Shown piece by piece: positions 42,838 through 52,595 of a stretch of DNA of 64,000 nt. The position numbers and the translations under genes were made by a program. How positions within the stretch are numbered: position 1 is the first letter of the stretch; each line of letters begins with the position of its first letter. The stretch lies in the NCBI GenBank assembly GCA_910589075.1, contig CAJUSK010000005.1, positions 62,001 to 126,000 of the forward strand. The letters run 5' to 3'. This stretch comes from an uncultured Lachnospiraceae bacterium (GTDB taxonomy: Bacteria > Bacillota > Clostridia > Lachnospirales > Lachnospiraceae). The notes beneath the pieces are model-generated. The model was not told the DNA's origin and ran no database searches. It worked only from the letters and a program-made list of their open reading frames with translations.

Positions 42838-44001
42838 ATGGCAGGACAATTACACGGAGGCAATCGGTATGGGCAGAAGGTTATACTGGATTTTTCTGTC
42901 AATACCAATCCGTTGGGGCTGCCGGATTATATTGGGCGGACATTGGAGCAAGCTGTCCGGGGAGACCGGGGACTGTGGGAGTGGTATCCGGATCCTGCCT
43001 GTGTGCAGTTGCGAAAAGCCCTGGGGGCATATCATCAGGTGCCCACGGAACAGATTGTCTGTGGCAACGGGGCGTCAGAACTGATCTTTGCCGTTGCCCG
43101 TATGTTTGCCACAGACGGGCCGGTAACAGCAGTTTTGCCAGGCCCTTCTTTTTCGGAATATGAGCGGGCACTCTTTGCAATCGGAGCAAAGATACGGTAT
43201 GATAGGCTCAGGGATGCGGAAGACTTTCTTTTGACGGACCGGATTCTGGAGCAGCTAAAGGCGGATGTGGATTTGCTTTTTCTGTGCAATCCCAATAATC
43301 CTACAGGCAGCCTGATTGAACCGGGGCTGCTGGAGAAGATTCTTGCAGTGTGTGCGCAGAAAGGGATTGCCGTTGTGCTGGACGAATGCTTCCGCGAACT
43401 TGCAGAGAGAGACTGTCTGTCAAACGAGGAGAGTGCTGCCCGGGGATTTGCCGGGGGAGTGGCATCGGGAGATTATGGCGGCCTGGGGGCAGATGCATAT
43501 CCCCATCTGATTTTACTCAAAGCGTTTACCAAACTCTATGCAATGCCCGGTTTGCGTCTGGGCTATTGTATCTGTGGGAACAGGGAAACAGCCCGGAGGC
43601 TGCAGGCGCAGCTTCCCTGCTGGAATGTCTCCAACATGGCACAGCTTGCCGGATTGATCGCATTGGACCCTCAAAAAAGTCTTGACTACATAAGTCAATC
43701 AAGGAAACTGATAGGGGCGGAGCGCCGGTTTCTGACAGAAGGGCTCAGGCATCTGGGCCTGCGGGTACTTCCCGGCCATGCCAACTTCCTCTGCTTCTAT
43801 TGTGAGGATGGCAGGGTGGAGACAGGGACGTTCAGCCCCGGGGTACAGCCTCTTTATGAAATATTGCTGGCCCAGGGGATTTTAATCCGGGACTGTGCGG
43901 GGTTTGAAGGTCTGGGGCCGGGCTGGTACCGCATTGCCGTTAAGACCCGGCAGGAAAACCGGCGATTGCTGGACGAACTGAAAAAAAGGATAAGGGGATG
44001 A
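42838..44001 (+). CDS. cobD: L-threonine-O-3-phosphate decarboxylase CobD
   Basis: CobD is a PLP-dependent fold-type I enzyme that forms aminopropanol phosphate. The start GGNRYGQKVILDFSVNTNPLG, the NNPTGS segment and the PLP lysine region KAFTKLYAMPGLRLGY are present. The 387 residues are normal. GGTGGGGGA precedes the ATG. The stop overlaps cobyric acid synthase by ATGA. The product feeds CbiB. Confidence 0.93.
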   Translation: MAGQLHGGNRYGQKVILDFSVNTNPLGLPDYIGRTLEQAVRGDRGLWEWYPDPACVQLRKALGAYHQVPTEQIVCGNGASELIFAVARMFATDGPVTAVLPGPSFSEYERALFAIGAKIRYDRLRDAEDFLLTDRILEQLKADVDLLFLCNPNNPTGSLIEPGLLEKILAVCAQKGIAVVLDECFRELAERDCLSNEESAARGFAGGVASGDYGGLGADAYPHLILLKAFTKLYAMPGLRLGYCICGNRETARRLQAQLPCWNVSNMAQLAGLIALDPQKSLDYISQSRKLIGAERRFLTEGLRHLGLRVLPGHANFLCFYCEDGRVETGTFSPGVQPLYEILLAQGILIRDCAGFEGLGPGWYRIAVKTRQENRRLLDELKKRIRG

Positions 44002-45527
44002 TACATATGAAGGGAAATATTATGATTCAGGGAACCATGTCCAATGTGGGCAAGAGTCTGTTTACCGCTGGGCTTCTGCGGGTACTTGTGCAGGATGGCT
44101 TCTCGGCAGCTCCCTTCAAGTCACAGAATATGGCATTGAATTCCTATATTACTGCGGAAGGGCTGGAAATGGGACGGGCACAGGTGATGCAGGCGGAAGC
44201 GGCCGGCATTCTGCCGGAGGCTGCCATGAATCCCATACTGCTCAAACCCAACTCCGAAATGGGTTCTCAGGTAATCGTAAACGGAGAAGTGGTGGGCAAT
44301 ATGAAGGCAGTGGAATATATGCACAGGAAAAAGGAATATATTCCCCATATTCTTGCCGCCTACGAAAAACTGAAACAAAAATACAGTGTGATTGTCATAG
44401 AGGGAGCCGGCAGTCCCGCCGAAATCAATTTGCGGGAATACGATATTGTCAATATGGGGCTGGCAGAGTTGTTGGATGCGCCCGTACTGCTCATTGGGGA
44501 TATCGACCGGGGCGGTGTGTTTGCCCAGTTGTACGGGACCGTGGCACTGCTGGAGGAACAGGAAAGGAAGCGGGTAAAAGGGTTTATTATGAATAAGTTC
44601 CGGGGAGACGAGCAGCTTCTGAAACCGGGTATCCGGATGCTGTATGACAAATGCCGCATTCCGGTGGCGGGCGTGATCCCCTATACGGAACTGGATATTG
44701 ATGATGAGGATTCCATGGCGGAACGCCTTCTTTCGGGCCGGCGTCCCGAACTGATTGATATTGCAGTGATCCGTCTGCCTCATATTTCCAATTTTACGGA
44801 TTTTAATCCCCTGGAAACTATAGAACATGTCTCACTGCGCTATGTCTCCACATTGCGGGAACTGGGCGTGCCGGACCTGATCCTGCTGCCCGGTACGAAA
44901 AATACAATGCATGATTTGTTCTGGATGCGGGAAAATGGAATGGAGAAGAAGATCAAGCAGCTTGTCCATGAAAGCTCCAGCCTGCTGATGGGTATCTGCG
45001 GCGGATTTCAGATGATGGGCGAGGAACTTATGGATCCCCACTGTCTGGAATGGGAAGGCCATATGCAGGGCATGGGACTGCTGCCTTTGCAGACCATATT
45101 TAAAGAGATGAAAGTGCGCAGCCGGATTACCGGTGAAATCCTGCCGGTAAGAAGCAGCGGCAATCAGATTTATCAGGCTCTGTCCGGCAGTACCTTTTCG
45201 GGATATGAAATTCATATGGGCCGGACGGACAGCCTGGCAGGGGTGGGGCGGCTCGCTTCCATTGTCCATCAGGACGACGGTACAAGACAGTTGGACGGCT
45301 ATGTGTCAGGAAACTGTATGGGGACATATGTGCATGGGATTTTTGAATCCGGTACATTCCGCAACAATCTGATCCAGCTTTTGTTTGACAGAAAAGGGCT
45401 GGTGTGGAAGGGCCGGAAGGAAGTGGACTATCTGACTTATAAAAACAGCCAGTACGACCTGCTGGCAGATATTGTCAGGGAACATACAGATATAAAAGCC
45501 ATTTATCATATGATCGGCATGTCCTGA
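43998..45527 (+). CDS. cbiP: Cobyric acid synthase CbiP
   Basis: CbiP amidates the b, d, e and g side chains. The start IMIQGTMSNVGKS holds the P-loop, and KSQNMALNSY, GDIDRGGVFAQ and a C-terminal glutaminase-type domain (GICGGFQMMG, HGIFESG) follow. The 509 residues are typical. The start is ATG 43998, overlapping the cobD stop, or ATG 44007; both share AAGGAT upstream. It closes the second run. Confidence 0.95.
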   Translation: MIHMKGNIMIQGTMSNVGKSLFTAGLLRVLVQDGFSAAPFKSQNMALNSYITAEGLEMGRAQVMQAEAAGILPEAAMNPILLKPNSEMGSQVIVNGEVVGNMKAVEYMHRKKEYIPHILAAYEKLKQKYSVIVIEGAGSPAEINLREYDIVNMGLAELLDAPVLLIGDIDRGGVFAQLYGTVALLEEQERKRVKGFIMNKFRGDEQLLKPGIRMLYDKCRIPVAGVIPYTELDIDDEDSMAERLLSGRRPELIDIAVIRLPHISNFTDFNPLETIEHVSLRYVSTLRELGVPDLILLPGTKNTMHDLFWMRENGMEKKIKQLVHESSSLLMGICGGFQMMGEELMDPHCLEWEGHMQGMGLLPLQTIFKEMKVRSRITGEILPVRSSGNQIYQALSGSTFSGYEIHMGRTDSLAGVGRLASIVHQDDGTRQLDGYVSGNCMGTYVHGIFESGTFRNNLIQLLFDRKGLVWKGRKEVDYLTYKNSQYDLLADIVREHTDIKAIYHMIGMS

Positions 45528-45536
45528 AGGCAGGAT

Positions 45537-45566
45537 TTGACGAAACTTTGGCATTTGGTATATATT
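45537..45566 (+). promoter_or_regulatory. Sigma-A promoter for the topoisomerase pair
   Basis: TTGACG (45537-45542) is followed by TATATT (45561-45566, 18-base spacer) or TATATA (45559, 16-base spacer). The leader to 45601 is about 28 bases. Confidence 0.6.
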
Positions 45567-45600
45567 GTAAGAGATAAATTTGGAAAAAAGAGGTTGTGGC

Positions 45601-47523
45601 ATGGCAAAGAATGAAACCTATGATGCCTCCAGCATTACCGTACTGGAAGGGCTGGAAGCAGTGCGGATGCGGCCCGGAATGTATATCGGCAGTGTATCCA
45701 CAAAGGGTCTGAACCATCTGATTTATGAAATTGTAGATAACGCGGTAGACGAACATCTGGCAGGGTATTGCAGCCGGATTACCATAATCCTGAACGCCGA
45801 CGGTTCCGCTACGGTATCCGACGATGGCCGGGGGATTCCGGTGGGAATGCATGAAAAGGGGATCAGCGCGGAGAGACTGGTATTTACTACGCTGCATGCA
45901 GGCGGGAAATTTGACGATAACGCCTATAAAACCAGCGGCGGACTCCATGGAGTGGGTTCTTCCGTTGTCAACGCCCTTTCCACGTGGTTGACCGTGCGGG
46001 TCAAGAGGGACGGGCGCATTTATGAAGATAAATATGAGCGGGGCAACCCGGTGGTGGAGCTTTTAGACGGCCTTCTGCCGATTGTGGGCAAGACGAAGGA
46101 GACGGGGACCAGCATTACATTCCTGCCGGATGATACCATTTTTGACAGGACCCGTTTTAAAGAAGACGAAATCAAGAGCCGTCTCCATGAGACTGCATAT
46201 CTCAACCCGGAACTGACCATCGCGTTTGAGGACAGACGGGGGGAAGCGCCGGAAGTTCTGGAATACCATGAGCCGGACGGTATTACCGGTTTTATCAAGG
46301 ATATGAACCGGGCCAAGGATGTGGTGCATGAAGTCATATACTGTTGTGGTGAGAGCGAGGGCATTTCCGTGGAAATAGCCTTTCAGTATGTAAATGAATT
46401 CCATGAAAATATTCTGGGATTCTGTAACAATATTTACAATGCAGAGGGAGGCACACACCTTACCGGCTTTAAAACCGTATTTACCACAGTGATTAACAAT
46501 TATGCCAGGGAACTGAACATATTGAAGGAAAAGGATGTGAACTTTACCGGAACCGATGTGCGGGGCGGTATGACCGCAGTCGTCTCTATCAAACATCCTG
46601 ATCCCAGGTTCGAGGGGCAGACAAAAACAAAGCTGGACAATCAGGATGCGGCAAAAGCGGTGGCCAAGGTTGCGGGAGACGAAATTCAGCGCTACTTTGA
46701 CAGGAACCTGGACGTATTGAAAAAGGTCATCGGCTGTGCCGAGAAAGCGGCTAAAATCCGGAAGGCGGAAGAAAAGGCAAAGACCAATATGCTTACTAAG
46801 CAGAAATTTTCCTTTGATTCCAACGGTAAGCTGGCAAACTGCGAAAGCCGGGACGCCTCTGTCTGCGAACTGTTTATTGTGGAGGGCGATTCGGCCGGGG
46901 GCAGCGCCAAAACAGCCAGAAACCGGATGTATCAGGCCATTCTGCCCATCCGGGGCAAGATTTTGAATGTGGAAAAGGCCAGCATTGACAAAGTACTGGC
47001 CAACGCGGAAATCAAGACGATGATCAATGCCTTTGGATGTGGTTTTTCCGAAGGATTTGGCAATGATTTTGACATTACAAAGCTGCGCTATGACAAAATT
47101 ATTATCATGGCCGATGCAGATGTGGACGGCGCCCATATTTCCACACTGCTTCTGACCCTGTTTTACCGGTTTATGCCGGAACTGATTTATGAGGGGCATG
47201 TGTATATTGCCATGCCGCCCCTGTATAAAGCGATGCCTGCCAGGGGAGCGGAAGAATACCTGTATGATGATAAAGCGCTGGAACGGTACCGGAAAAAACA
47301 TAAGGGGCCTTTTACCTTGCAGCGTTACAAGGGACTGGGGGAAATGGACGCGGACCAGCTCTGGGAAACGACACTGAACCCCGACACCAGAATGTTAAAA
47401 CTGGTGGAAATCGAAGATGCAAGGATGGCTTCCGATGTGACCGGTATGCTGATGGGAACAGAGGTGCCGCCCAGAAAAGCCTTTATTTACCGCCATGCCA
47501 CCGATGCCCGGTTGGATGTATAG
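45601..47523 (+). CDS. parE: Type II DNA topoisomerase subunit B (ParE/GyrB)
   Basis: This is the ATPase subunit that drives strand passage. The GHKL domain shows EIVDNAVDEHLAG, SDDGRGIPVG and GGLHGVGSSVVNALS. The Toprim domain shows IVEGDSAGGSAK and the Mg-binding DADVDGAHI. The 640 residues fit either ParE or GyrB of Firmicutes. The ATG at 45601 follows AGAGG; the TTG at 45580 has none. Pairing with the short A subunit favours ParE, but I cannot exclude a second gyrase. Confidence 0.9.
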   Translation: MAKNETYDASSITVLEGLEAVRMRPGMYIGSVSTKGLNHLIYEIVDNAVDEHLAGYCSRITIILNADGSATVSDDGRGIPVGMHEKGISAERLVFTTLHAGGKFDDNAYKTSGGLHGVGSSVVNALSTWLTVRVKRDGRIYEDKYERGNPVVELLDGLLPIVGKTKETGTSITFLPDDTIFDRTRFKEDEIKSRLHETAYLNPELTIAFEDRRGEAPEVLEYHEPDGITGFIKDMNRAKDVVHEVIYCCGESEGISVEIAFQYVNEFHENILGFCNNIYNAEGGTHLTGFKTVFTTVINNYARELNILKEKDVNFTGTDVRGGMTAVVSIKHPDPRFEGQTKTKLDNQDAAKAVAKVAGDEIQRYFDRNLDVLKKVIGCAEKAAKIRKAEEKAKTNMLTKQKFSFDSNGKLANCESRDASVCELFIVEGDSAGGSAKTARNRMYQAILPIRGKILNVEKASIDKVLANAEIKTMINAFGCGFSEGFGNDFDITKLRYDKIIIMADADVDGAHISTLLLTLFYRFMPELIYEGHVYIAMPPLYKAMPARGAEEYLYDDKALERYRKKHKGPFTLQRYKGLGEMDADQLWETTLNPDTRMLKLVEIEDARMASDVTGMLMGTEVPPRKAFIYRHATDARLDV

Positions 47524-47532
47524 GAGTGGATC

Positions 47533-49773
47533 ATGAATGAAAGAATACTGAAAACCGAATATTCGGAACTGATGCAAAGATCCTATATTGATTATGCCAT
47601 GAGCGTTATCATTGCCCGTGCCCTGCCGGATGTGCGGGACGGGCTGAAGCCGGTACAGCGGCGCACCCTGTATGATATGTATGAACTGGGTATCCGGTAT
47701 GACCGGCCATACCGGAAAAGTGCCCGTATCGTAGGCGATACCATGGGTAAGTACCACCCCCATGGGGACAGTTCCATTTACGAAGCGCTGGTCGTGATGA
47801 GCCAGGACTTCAAGAAGGGGCTGCCGCTTATAGACGGACACGGCAATTTCGGAAATATTGAGGGGGATGGCGCAGCCGCCATGCGTTATACGGAGGCACG
47901 GCTGCAGAAAATCACCCAGGAAGCCTTTCTGGCGGATCTGGACAAGGGTGTGGTGGATTTTATCCCCAATTTCGATGAAACGGAAAAAGAGCCTGCCGTA
48001 TTGCCGGTGCGTATTCCCAATCTGCTGATCAACGGTTCGGAGGGGATTGCGGTGGGAATGGCCACCAGCATCCCGCCCCACAATCTGGGGGAAGTCATTG
48101 ATGCGGTCAGGGCTTACATGCAGGATGCGTCCATTACCACCGAAGGGCTGATGAAGTATATCAAGGGGCCGGATTTTCCCACCGGGGGCATTGTCATTAA
48201 TAAATCAGATCTGAAAGAGATTTATAAGACCGGAACGGGGAAAATCCGCATCCGGGGCAGGGTGGAAGTGGAAAAAGGCAAAGCGGGACGGGTGAATCTG
48301 GTGATCACGGAAATTCCCTATCCCATGATCGGCTCCGGCATCGCCAGGTTTCTGTCGGATGTGGCGGCGCTGGCTGAGACGAAAAAGACGATGGATATTG
48401 TGGATATTTCCAATCAGTCTTCCAAAGAAGGGATCCGCATTGTAATAGAACTGCGCAAAGACACGGATGTGGAAAATTTTAAAAACCTGCTTTATAAAAA
48501 AACCCGTCTGGAAGATACCTTTGGCGTCAATATGCTGGCCATAGCAAATGGCAGACCGGAGACCATGGGGCTGCGGGAAGTGATCCGCGCCAGTGTGGAG
48601 TTTCAGTTTGAACTGGCGGAGCGCAAGTATACCACACTCCTGGCGAAAGAACAGGAGAAAAAAGAGATCCAGGAAGGGTTGATCAAAGCCTGCAATGTCA
48701 TCGACCTGATTATCGAAATCCTGCGGGGTTCCAGGGACAGGACCATGGCTAAAAACTGCCTGGTGGAGGGAAAAACGGAAGGGATTACATTCAAATCCAA
48801 AGAATCCGTGGTGATGGCAGGACTGTTGCGTTTTACCGAGAAACAGGCCAACGCCATCCTGGAAATGCGTCTGTACCGGCTCATCGGACTGGAACTGGAT
48901 GCGCTGGTGAAGGAGCATGAAGAAACCCTTGCCAATATTTATCGCTATGAGGATATACTGGAACGCAGAGATTCCATGGCAGCCGTCCTGATGAGTGAAC
49001 TGGACGCCATCAAAAAAGAATATAAGAGAAAACGCCGTACGACGGTGGAGGACGGAACAGAGGCGGTTTATGAAGAGAAAAAACCGGAAGAGATGGAAAT
49101 CGTCTTTCTGATGGACCGTTTCGGATATGCCCGAACCATTGATATGGGAACATATGAGCGAAACCGGGAGGCGGCCGACGGGGAAAACCGGTTTGTGTTT
49201 ACCTGTAAGAATACGGGGCGGATCTGCTTCTTTACCGATACGGGTTCCCTCCATACGGTAAAGGCGGCAGATGTTCCGTTTGGAAAATTCAGGGACAAGG
49301 GCGTCCCCCTGGACAATGTAAGCAACTTCCATTCGTCCCGGGAGCAGATTGTCTATGCTGCCAGCCAGACGGAGCTGCATCTGCGCAGGCTGGTTTTTGT
49401 CACACAGTTTTCCATGCTGAAAATTGTGGACGGTGGTGAGTTTGACGTGGCAAAACGCACGGTGGCCGCCACCCGGCTCCAGGAAGGGGACAGAGTAGTA
49501 AGCGTAGCGGCCCTGTATGAGCAGAAAGATATCGTGCTCAGATCAGCGGCAGGCTTCTTCTTGCGGATGTCCCTGGAAGAAATCCCGGAGAAGAAAAAAA
49601 GCGCCCTGGGTGTGCGGGGGATGAAGCTGGAATCGGAAGATATGGTGGAAGCCGTGTATTATATCGAAAGCGCCGGAGCGGAAAACACCGTTTCCTGGCA
49701 GGGAAAGACAGTGAATCTGTGCAGACTGAAAACCGGAAAACGGGATACAAAGGGTGTGAAGGTGAGAGTATAA
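47533..49773 (+). CDS. parC: Type II DNA topoisomerase subunit A (ParC/GyrA)
   Basis: The subunit cleaves and rejoins DNA. The catalytic Tyr is at residue 119 (AAAMRYTEARL). The quinolone region reads HPHGDSSIYEAL. The C-terminal beta-pinwheel is short, and no canonical GyrA box (QRRGGRG) is seen; the nearest part reads KKKSALGVRGMKL. At 746 residues it is shorter than typical GyrA. I therefore favour ParC, which decatenates daughter chromosomes. It lies 9 bases after the B subunit. Confidence 0.88.
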   Translation: MNERILKTEYSELMQRSYIDYAMSVIIARALPDVRDGLKPVQRRTLYDMYELGIRYDRPYRKSARIVGDTMGKYHPHGDSSIYEALVVMSQDFKKGLPLIDGHGNFGNIEGDGAAAMRYTEARLQKITQEAFLADLDKGVVDFIPNFDETEKEPAVLPVRIPNLLINGSEGIAVGMATSIPPHNLGEVIDAVRAYMQDASITTEGLMKYIKGPDFPTGGIVINKSDLKEIYKTGTGKIRIRGRVEVEKGKAGRVNLVITEIPYPMIGSGIARFLSDVAALAETKKTMDIVDISNQSSKEGIRIVIELRKDTDVENFKNLLYKKTRLEDTFGVNMLAIANGRPETMGLREVIRASVEFQFELAERKYTTLLAKEQEKKEIQEGLIKACNVIDLIIEILRGSRDRTMAKNCLVEGKTEGITFKSKESVVMAGLLRFTEKQANAILEMRLYRLIGLELDALVKEHEETLANIYRYEDILERRDSMAAVLMSELDAIKKEYKRKRRTTVEDGTEAVYEEKKPEEMEIVFLMDRFGYARTIDMGTYERNREAADGENRFVFTCKNTGRICFFTDTGSLHTVKAADVPFGKFRDKGVPLDNVSNFHSSREQIVYAASQTELHLRRLVFVTQFSMLKIVDGGEFDVAKRTVAATRLQEGDRVVSVAALYEQKDIVLRSAAGFFLRMSLEEIPEKKKSALGVRGMKLESEDMVEAVYYIESAGAENTVSWQGKTVNLCRLKTGKRDTKGVKVRV

Positions 49774-49820
49774 CCATCTGACAGATGGACAATCAGAAAA
49801 CAGAGAATGGGAGAACCAAT

Positions 49821-50399
49821 ATGAGAGTCATTGCAGGAAGCGCCCGCCGTCTGCGGCTGAAGACGCCCGAAGGAATGGGCACCAGGCCCACAACAGACAG
49901 GATCAAGGAGACGTTGTTTAATATATTGCAGCCCTTTGTGGAAGGATGTGTGTTTGTGGATCTGTTCTGCGGCAGCGGAGGTATTGGTATTGAGGCGTTA
50001 AGCCGCGGGGCGAGAAGGGCTTTTTTTGTGGAATATGACAGAAAAGCGGCAGCCATGCTGCGGGAAAATCTGGAATTTACAAAGCTGGACGGGAAAGCCA
50101 CCATATTGCAGCAGGATATTTTTCCTGCTTTGAGCCGGATACAGGAGACGGCAGATATTGTTTTTATGGATCCGCCCTATGATGTGGGGCTGGAGAAACA
50201 GGTGCTGGAGAGGCTGCGGCATGAACCATATGTAACGGATGAAACAATCGTGATTGTGGAAGCCGCCCTGGGAACGGATTTTTCCTGGACACAGGAGACG
50301 GGATTTACCGTTACACGGGAAAAAAGGTACAAAACAAACAAACATGTATTCCTGAGGAGGTCGGGAGATGAAAACGGCAATTTATCCGGGGAGCTTTGA
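49821..50399 (+). CDS. rsmD: 16S rRNA (guanine966-N2)-methyltransferase RsmD
   Basis: RsmD methylates G966 of 16S rRNA. The start MRVIAGSARRLRLKTPEG, RPTTDRIKETLFNIL, the SAM loop DLFCGSGGIGIEALSRGA and the catalytic MDPPYD are all present. The 192 residues are normal. The ATG at 49821 follows GGGAG; the ATG at 49785 has no site. It overlaps coaD by 32 bases, the usual partner. Confidence 0.95.
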   Translation: MRVIAGSARRLRLKTPEGMGTRPTTDRIKETLFNILQPFVEGCVFVDLFCGSGGIGIEALSRGARRAFFVEYDRKAAAMLRENLEFTKLDGKATILQQDIFPALSRIQETADIVFMDPPYDVGLEKQVLERLRHEPYVTDETIVIVEAALGTDFSWTQETGFTVTREKRYKTNKHVFLRRSGDENGNLSGEL

Positions 50400-50877
50400 C
50401 CCGGTTACATACGGGCACCTGGATATTATCAGAAGGGCGGCGTCCGTTTTTGATGAGCTCATTGTAAGCGTTTTGGATAATGTCAGGAAAACGCCATTGT
50501 TTTCTGTGGACGAACGTGTTAAAATACTGAAAAAAGCCACAATGGATATTCCGAATGTAAAGATTGAATCTTTCAGCGGATTGCTTGTGGACTATGCCCG
50601 GACAAGGGATGTTCATGTAATCGTGCGGGGATTGCGGGCGATTACCGATTTTGAATATGAATTACAGAATGCACAGACGAACAGGCTGCTGTCCAGGGGA
50701 GAGCTGGACACGATGTTTTTTACCACCAGCCTTGAATACGCATATTTAAGTTCTACGACAGTCAGGGAGATTGCCAGTTTTGGAGGAGATATAACCGGCT
50801 GTGTGCCTGATTTCGTAGGAGAAATGATCTGTCATAAATTTGGAATCCAACATGAAAGGTGCAGGAATGAGCAGTAA
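50368..50877 (+). CDS. coaD: Phosphopantetheine adenylyltransferase CoaD
   Basis: CoaD makes dephospho-CoA from phosphopantetheine. The HxGH-type motif (TYGHLD), the RGLRAITDFEYELQ loop and LSSTTVRE are clear. The 169 residues are normal. GAGGAGG lies before the ATG, inside the rsmD gene. It ends overlapping the next gene by 11 bases. Confidence 0.97.
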   Translation: MKTAIYPGSFDPVTYGHLDIIRRAASVFDELIVSVLDNVRKTPLFSVDERVKILKKATMDIPNVKIESFSGLLVDYARTRDVHVIVRGLRAITDFEYELQNAQTNRLLSRGELDTMFFTTSLEYAYLSSTTVREIASFGGDITGCVPDFVGEMICHKFGIQHERCRNEQ

Positions 50878-51466
50878 GATCGAACAGTTGATCGATGAAA
50901 TCGAACAGTATATTGACAGTTGTAAGTATCAGGCATTATCCAATACAAAGATTATTGTGAATAAGGAAGAGATAGACGAGCTTCTCCGTGAACTTCGCAT
51001 GAAGACGCCTGACGAGATAAAACGCTACCAGAAAATCATCAGCAACAAAGAAGCGATTCTGAAGGATGCCAAAGAGAAGGCGGAGGCTTTGATCAATGCA
51101 GCCACCGTACAGACCAATGAACTGATCAATGAACATGAGATTATGCAGCAAGCCTATGCCCAGGCCAATGAAGTGGTGGAGATGGCATCTCGCCAGGCTC
51201 AGGAAATACTGGACAACGCCACCATTGAGGCCAATGAGGTCAAAGCGGCTGCCATGCAATATACGGACGATATCCTCGGCAATCTGGAAACGATCATTGC
51301 CCATTCCATAGAAAGCACAAGACAGCAGTTTGACCGCTGCGTGGAATCACTGCAGGGCTGTCTGGACATCGTGAAATCCAACCGGATGGAACTGAATCCG
51401 TCAGGTGGGCAGGCTGTGGATGAGGAACCTGATCTGAAAGAGGAAGAGAGCATTACATTAATTTGA
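50867..51466 (+). CDS. Coiled-coil protein (V-ATPase subunit H-like annotation)
   Basis: This 199-residue, almost wholly helical protein (MSSKIEQLIDEIEQYID ... YQKIISNKEAILKDAKEKAEALI) is rich in Ala/Glu/Gln heptads. Similar genes follow coaD in Clostridia and are often labelled ATPase or vacuolar H subunit without evidence. It could be a DivIVA- or scaffold-like protein. The ATG at 50867 has AAAGG upstream. It is coupled to coaD. Function is unknown. Confidence 0.8.
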   Translation: MSSKIEQLIDEIEQYIDSCKYQALSNTKIIVNKEEIDELLRELRMKTPDEIKRYQKIISNKEAILKDAKEKAEALINAATVQTNELINEHEIMQQAYAQANEVVEMASRQAQEILDNATIEANEVKAAAMQYTDDILGNLETIIAHSIESTRQQFDRCVESLQGCLDIVKSNRMELNPSGGQAVDEEPDLKEEESITLI

Positions 51467-51481
51467 TAAAAGGAGACACGG

Positions 51482-52513
51482 ATGAATTTCAGGAAAAGAA
51501 CAGTATCAGGGCTGCTTGCGGCAGTAATATTTGCGGCGGCCATCCCTTTTTATGTAAAGGCAGCACCGGCACAGGGCGTCGAAGCAGAACCGGTGGTCGT
51601 GGTAATTGATCCGGGCCATGGCGGCACCAACATCGGCGGCCAGATTCCCGGCATGGATGAAAAGAACGCCACACTGGTGACAGCACTGGCCATGAAGGAA
51701 GAACTGGAAAAATACGAGGGGGTGACCGTATATCTGACCCGGTATGGCGATCAGGACATGTCATTGTCGGACCGTCCCAGAGCTGCAGCGGCAGTGGGGG
51801 CGGATTTCTTTTTCAGTATCCATTACAATAAAGCGGTGCCCAATCGCCTGTATGGCGCGGAAGTATGGATTCCCTCTCTGGGAGAGAACTATGCCAGGGG
51901 GTATGCCTGCGGCGACCTGATTTTAAATGAGTTATGTGATACATATGGCCTGTACCGCCGGGGCATTAAAACGAAAGTCAATGACCGGGGGACAGATTAT
52001 TATGGTGTAATTAAATATGCCACAGAGCTTGGGATTCCTTCCATGATTATTGAACATTGCCATATAGACAATGAGGCGGATTTCCGGTTTTTTAACAGTC
52101 CGGAGAAGCTGCAGCTTCTGGGGCGGCTGGATGCCACAGGCGTAGCCAAATATTTTGGGCTGAAATCGGAAGAACTGGGCGTGGATTATTCCGGCGTACA
52201 GAAAACGATTGTGGCTGCCCCCGGCGTACCTGTGGTGCAGGATATGACACCGCCGGAAAGTGCGGCAATCGTATCTGCGGCGAAGGCCGATGGGAAGATT
52301 ACGGCCACACTCCAGGGCAGTGATGCCCAGAGCGGCATTTTGTATTATGATTACAGCCTGGATGGCGGATTGACCTGGTCCACGTTGCAGAAATGGGACA
52401 GTGTGGGAAATTCCTGCAATGTTACGATTGATGGCGACGGCCCTTCCCTGACGGTGAGACTGTACAATCGCTACGATTTGTCAACCCAGAGCGGGATCAT
52501 GCCGCTCGGCTGA
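51482..52513 (+). CDS. Secreted N-acetylmuramoyl-L-alanine amidase (Amidase_3)
   Basis: This zinc-dependent amidase cuts the MurNAc-L-Ala bond of peptidoglycan. A signal peptide (1 to about 28, RKRTVSGLLAAVIFAAAIP) precedes the domain. Zinc ligands lie in IDPGHGGTN, the MDEKNATL Glu region and SIHYN. A C-terminal beta-rich part of about 110 residues (PPESAAIVSAAKADG) is like those of surface-binding modules. The 343 residues fit. AGGAG precedes the ATG. A terminator follows. Confidence 0.92.
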   Translation: MNFRKRTVSGLLAAVIFAAAIPFYVKAAPAQGVEAEPVVVVIDPGHGGTNIGGQIPGMDEKNATLVTALAMKEELEKYEGVTVYLTRYGDQDMSLSDRPRAAAAVGADFFFSIHYNKAVPNRLYGAEVWIPSLGENYARGYACGDLILNELCDTYGLYRRGIKTKVNDRGTDYYGVIKYATELGIPSMIIEHCHIDNEADFRFFNSPEKLQLLGRLDATGVAKYFGLKSEELGVDYSGVQKTIVAAPGVPVVQDMTPPESAAIVSAAKADGKITATLQGSDAQSGILYYDYSLDGGLTWSTLQKWDSVGNSCNVTIDGDGPSLTVRLYNRYDLSTQSGIMPLG

Positions 52514-52595
52514 TATACCTCCAGTGTTTTGACTGACCGGGTTGATGAGATTTGACCGGGGAATCCGGCAGAAAAATTCCATAAAAAAGCCTTGT

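Noticed and set aside
46063..47301. 412-codon minus-strand frame across parE
   Set aside because: It lies wholly opposite a well-conserved topoisomerase gene; the translation is rich in Phe/His/Cys, typical of antisense frames.
48205..49380. 391-codon minus-strand frame across parC
   Set aside because: Antisense shadow of parC with no start signals.
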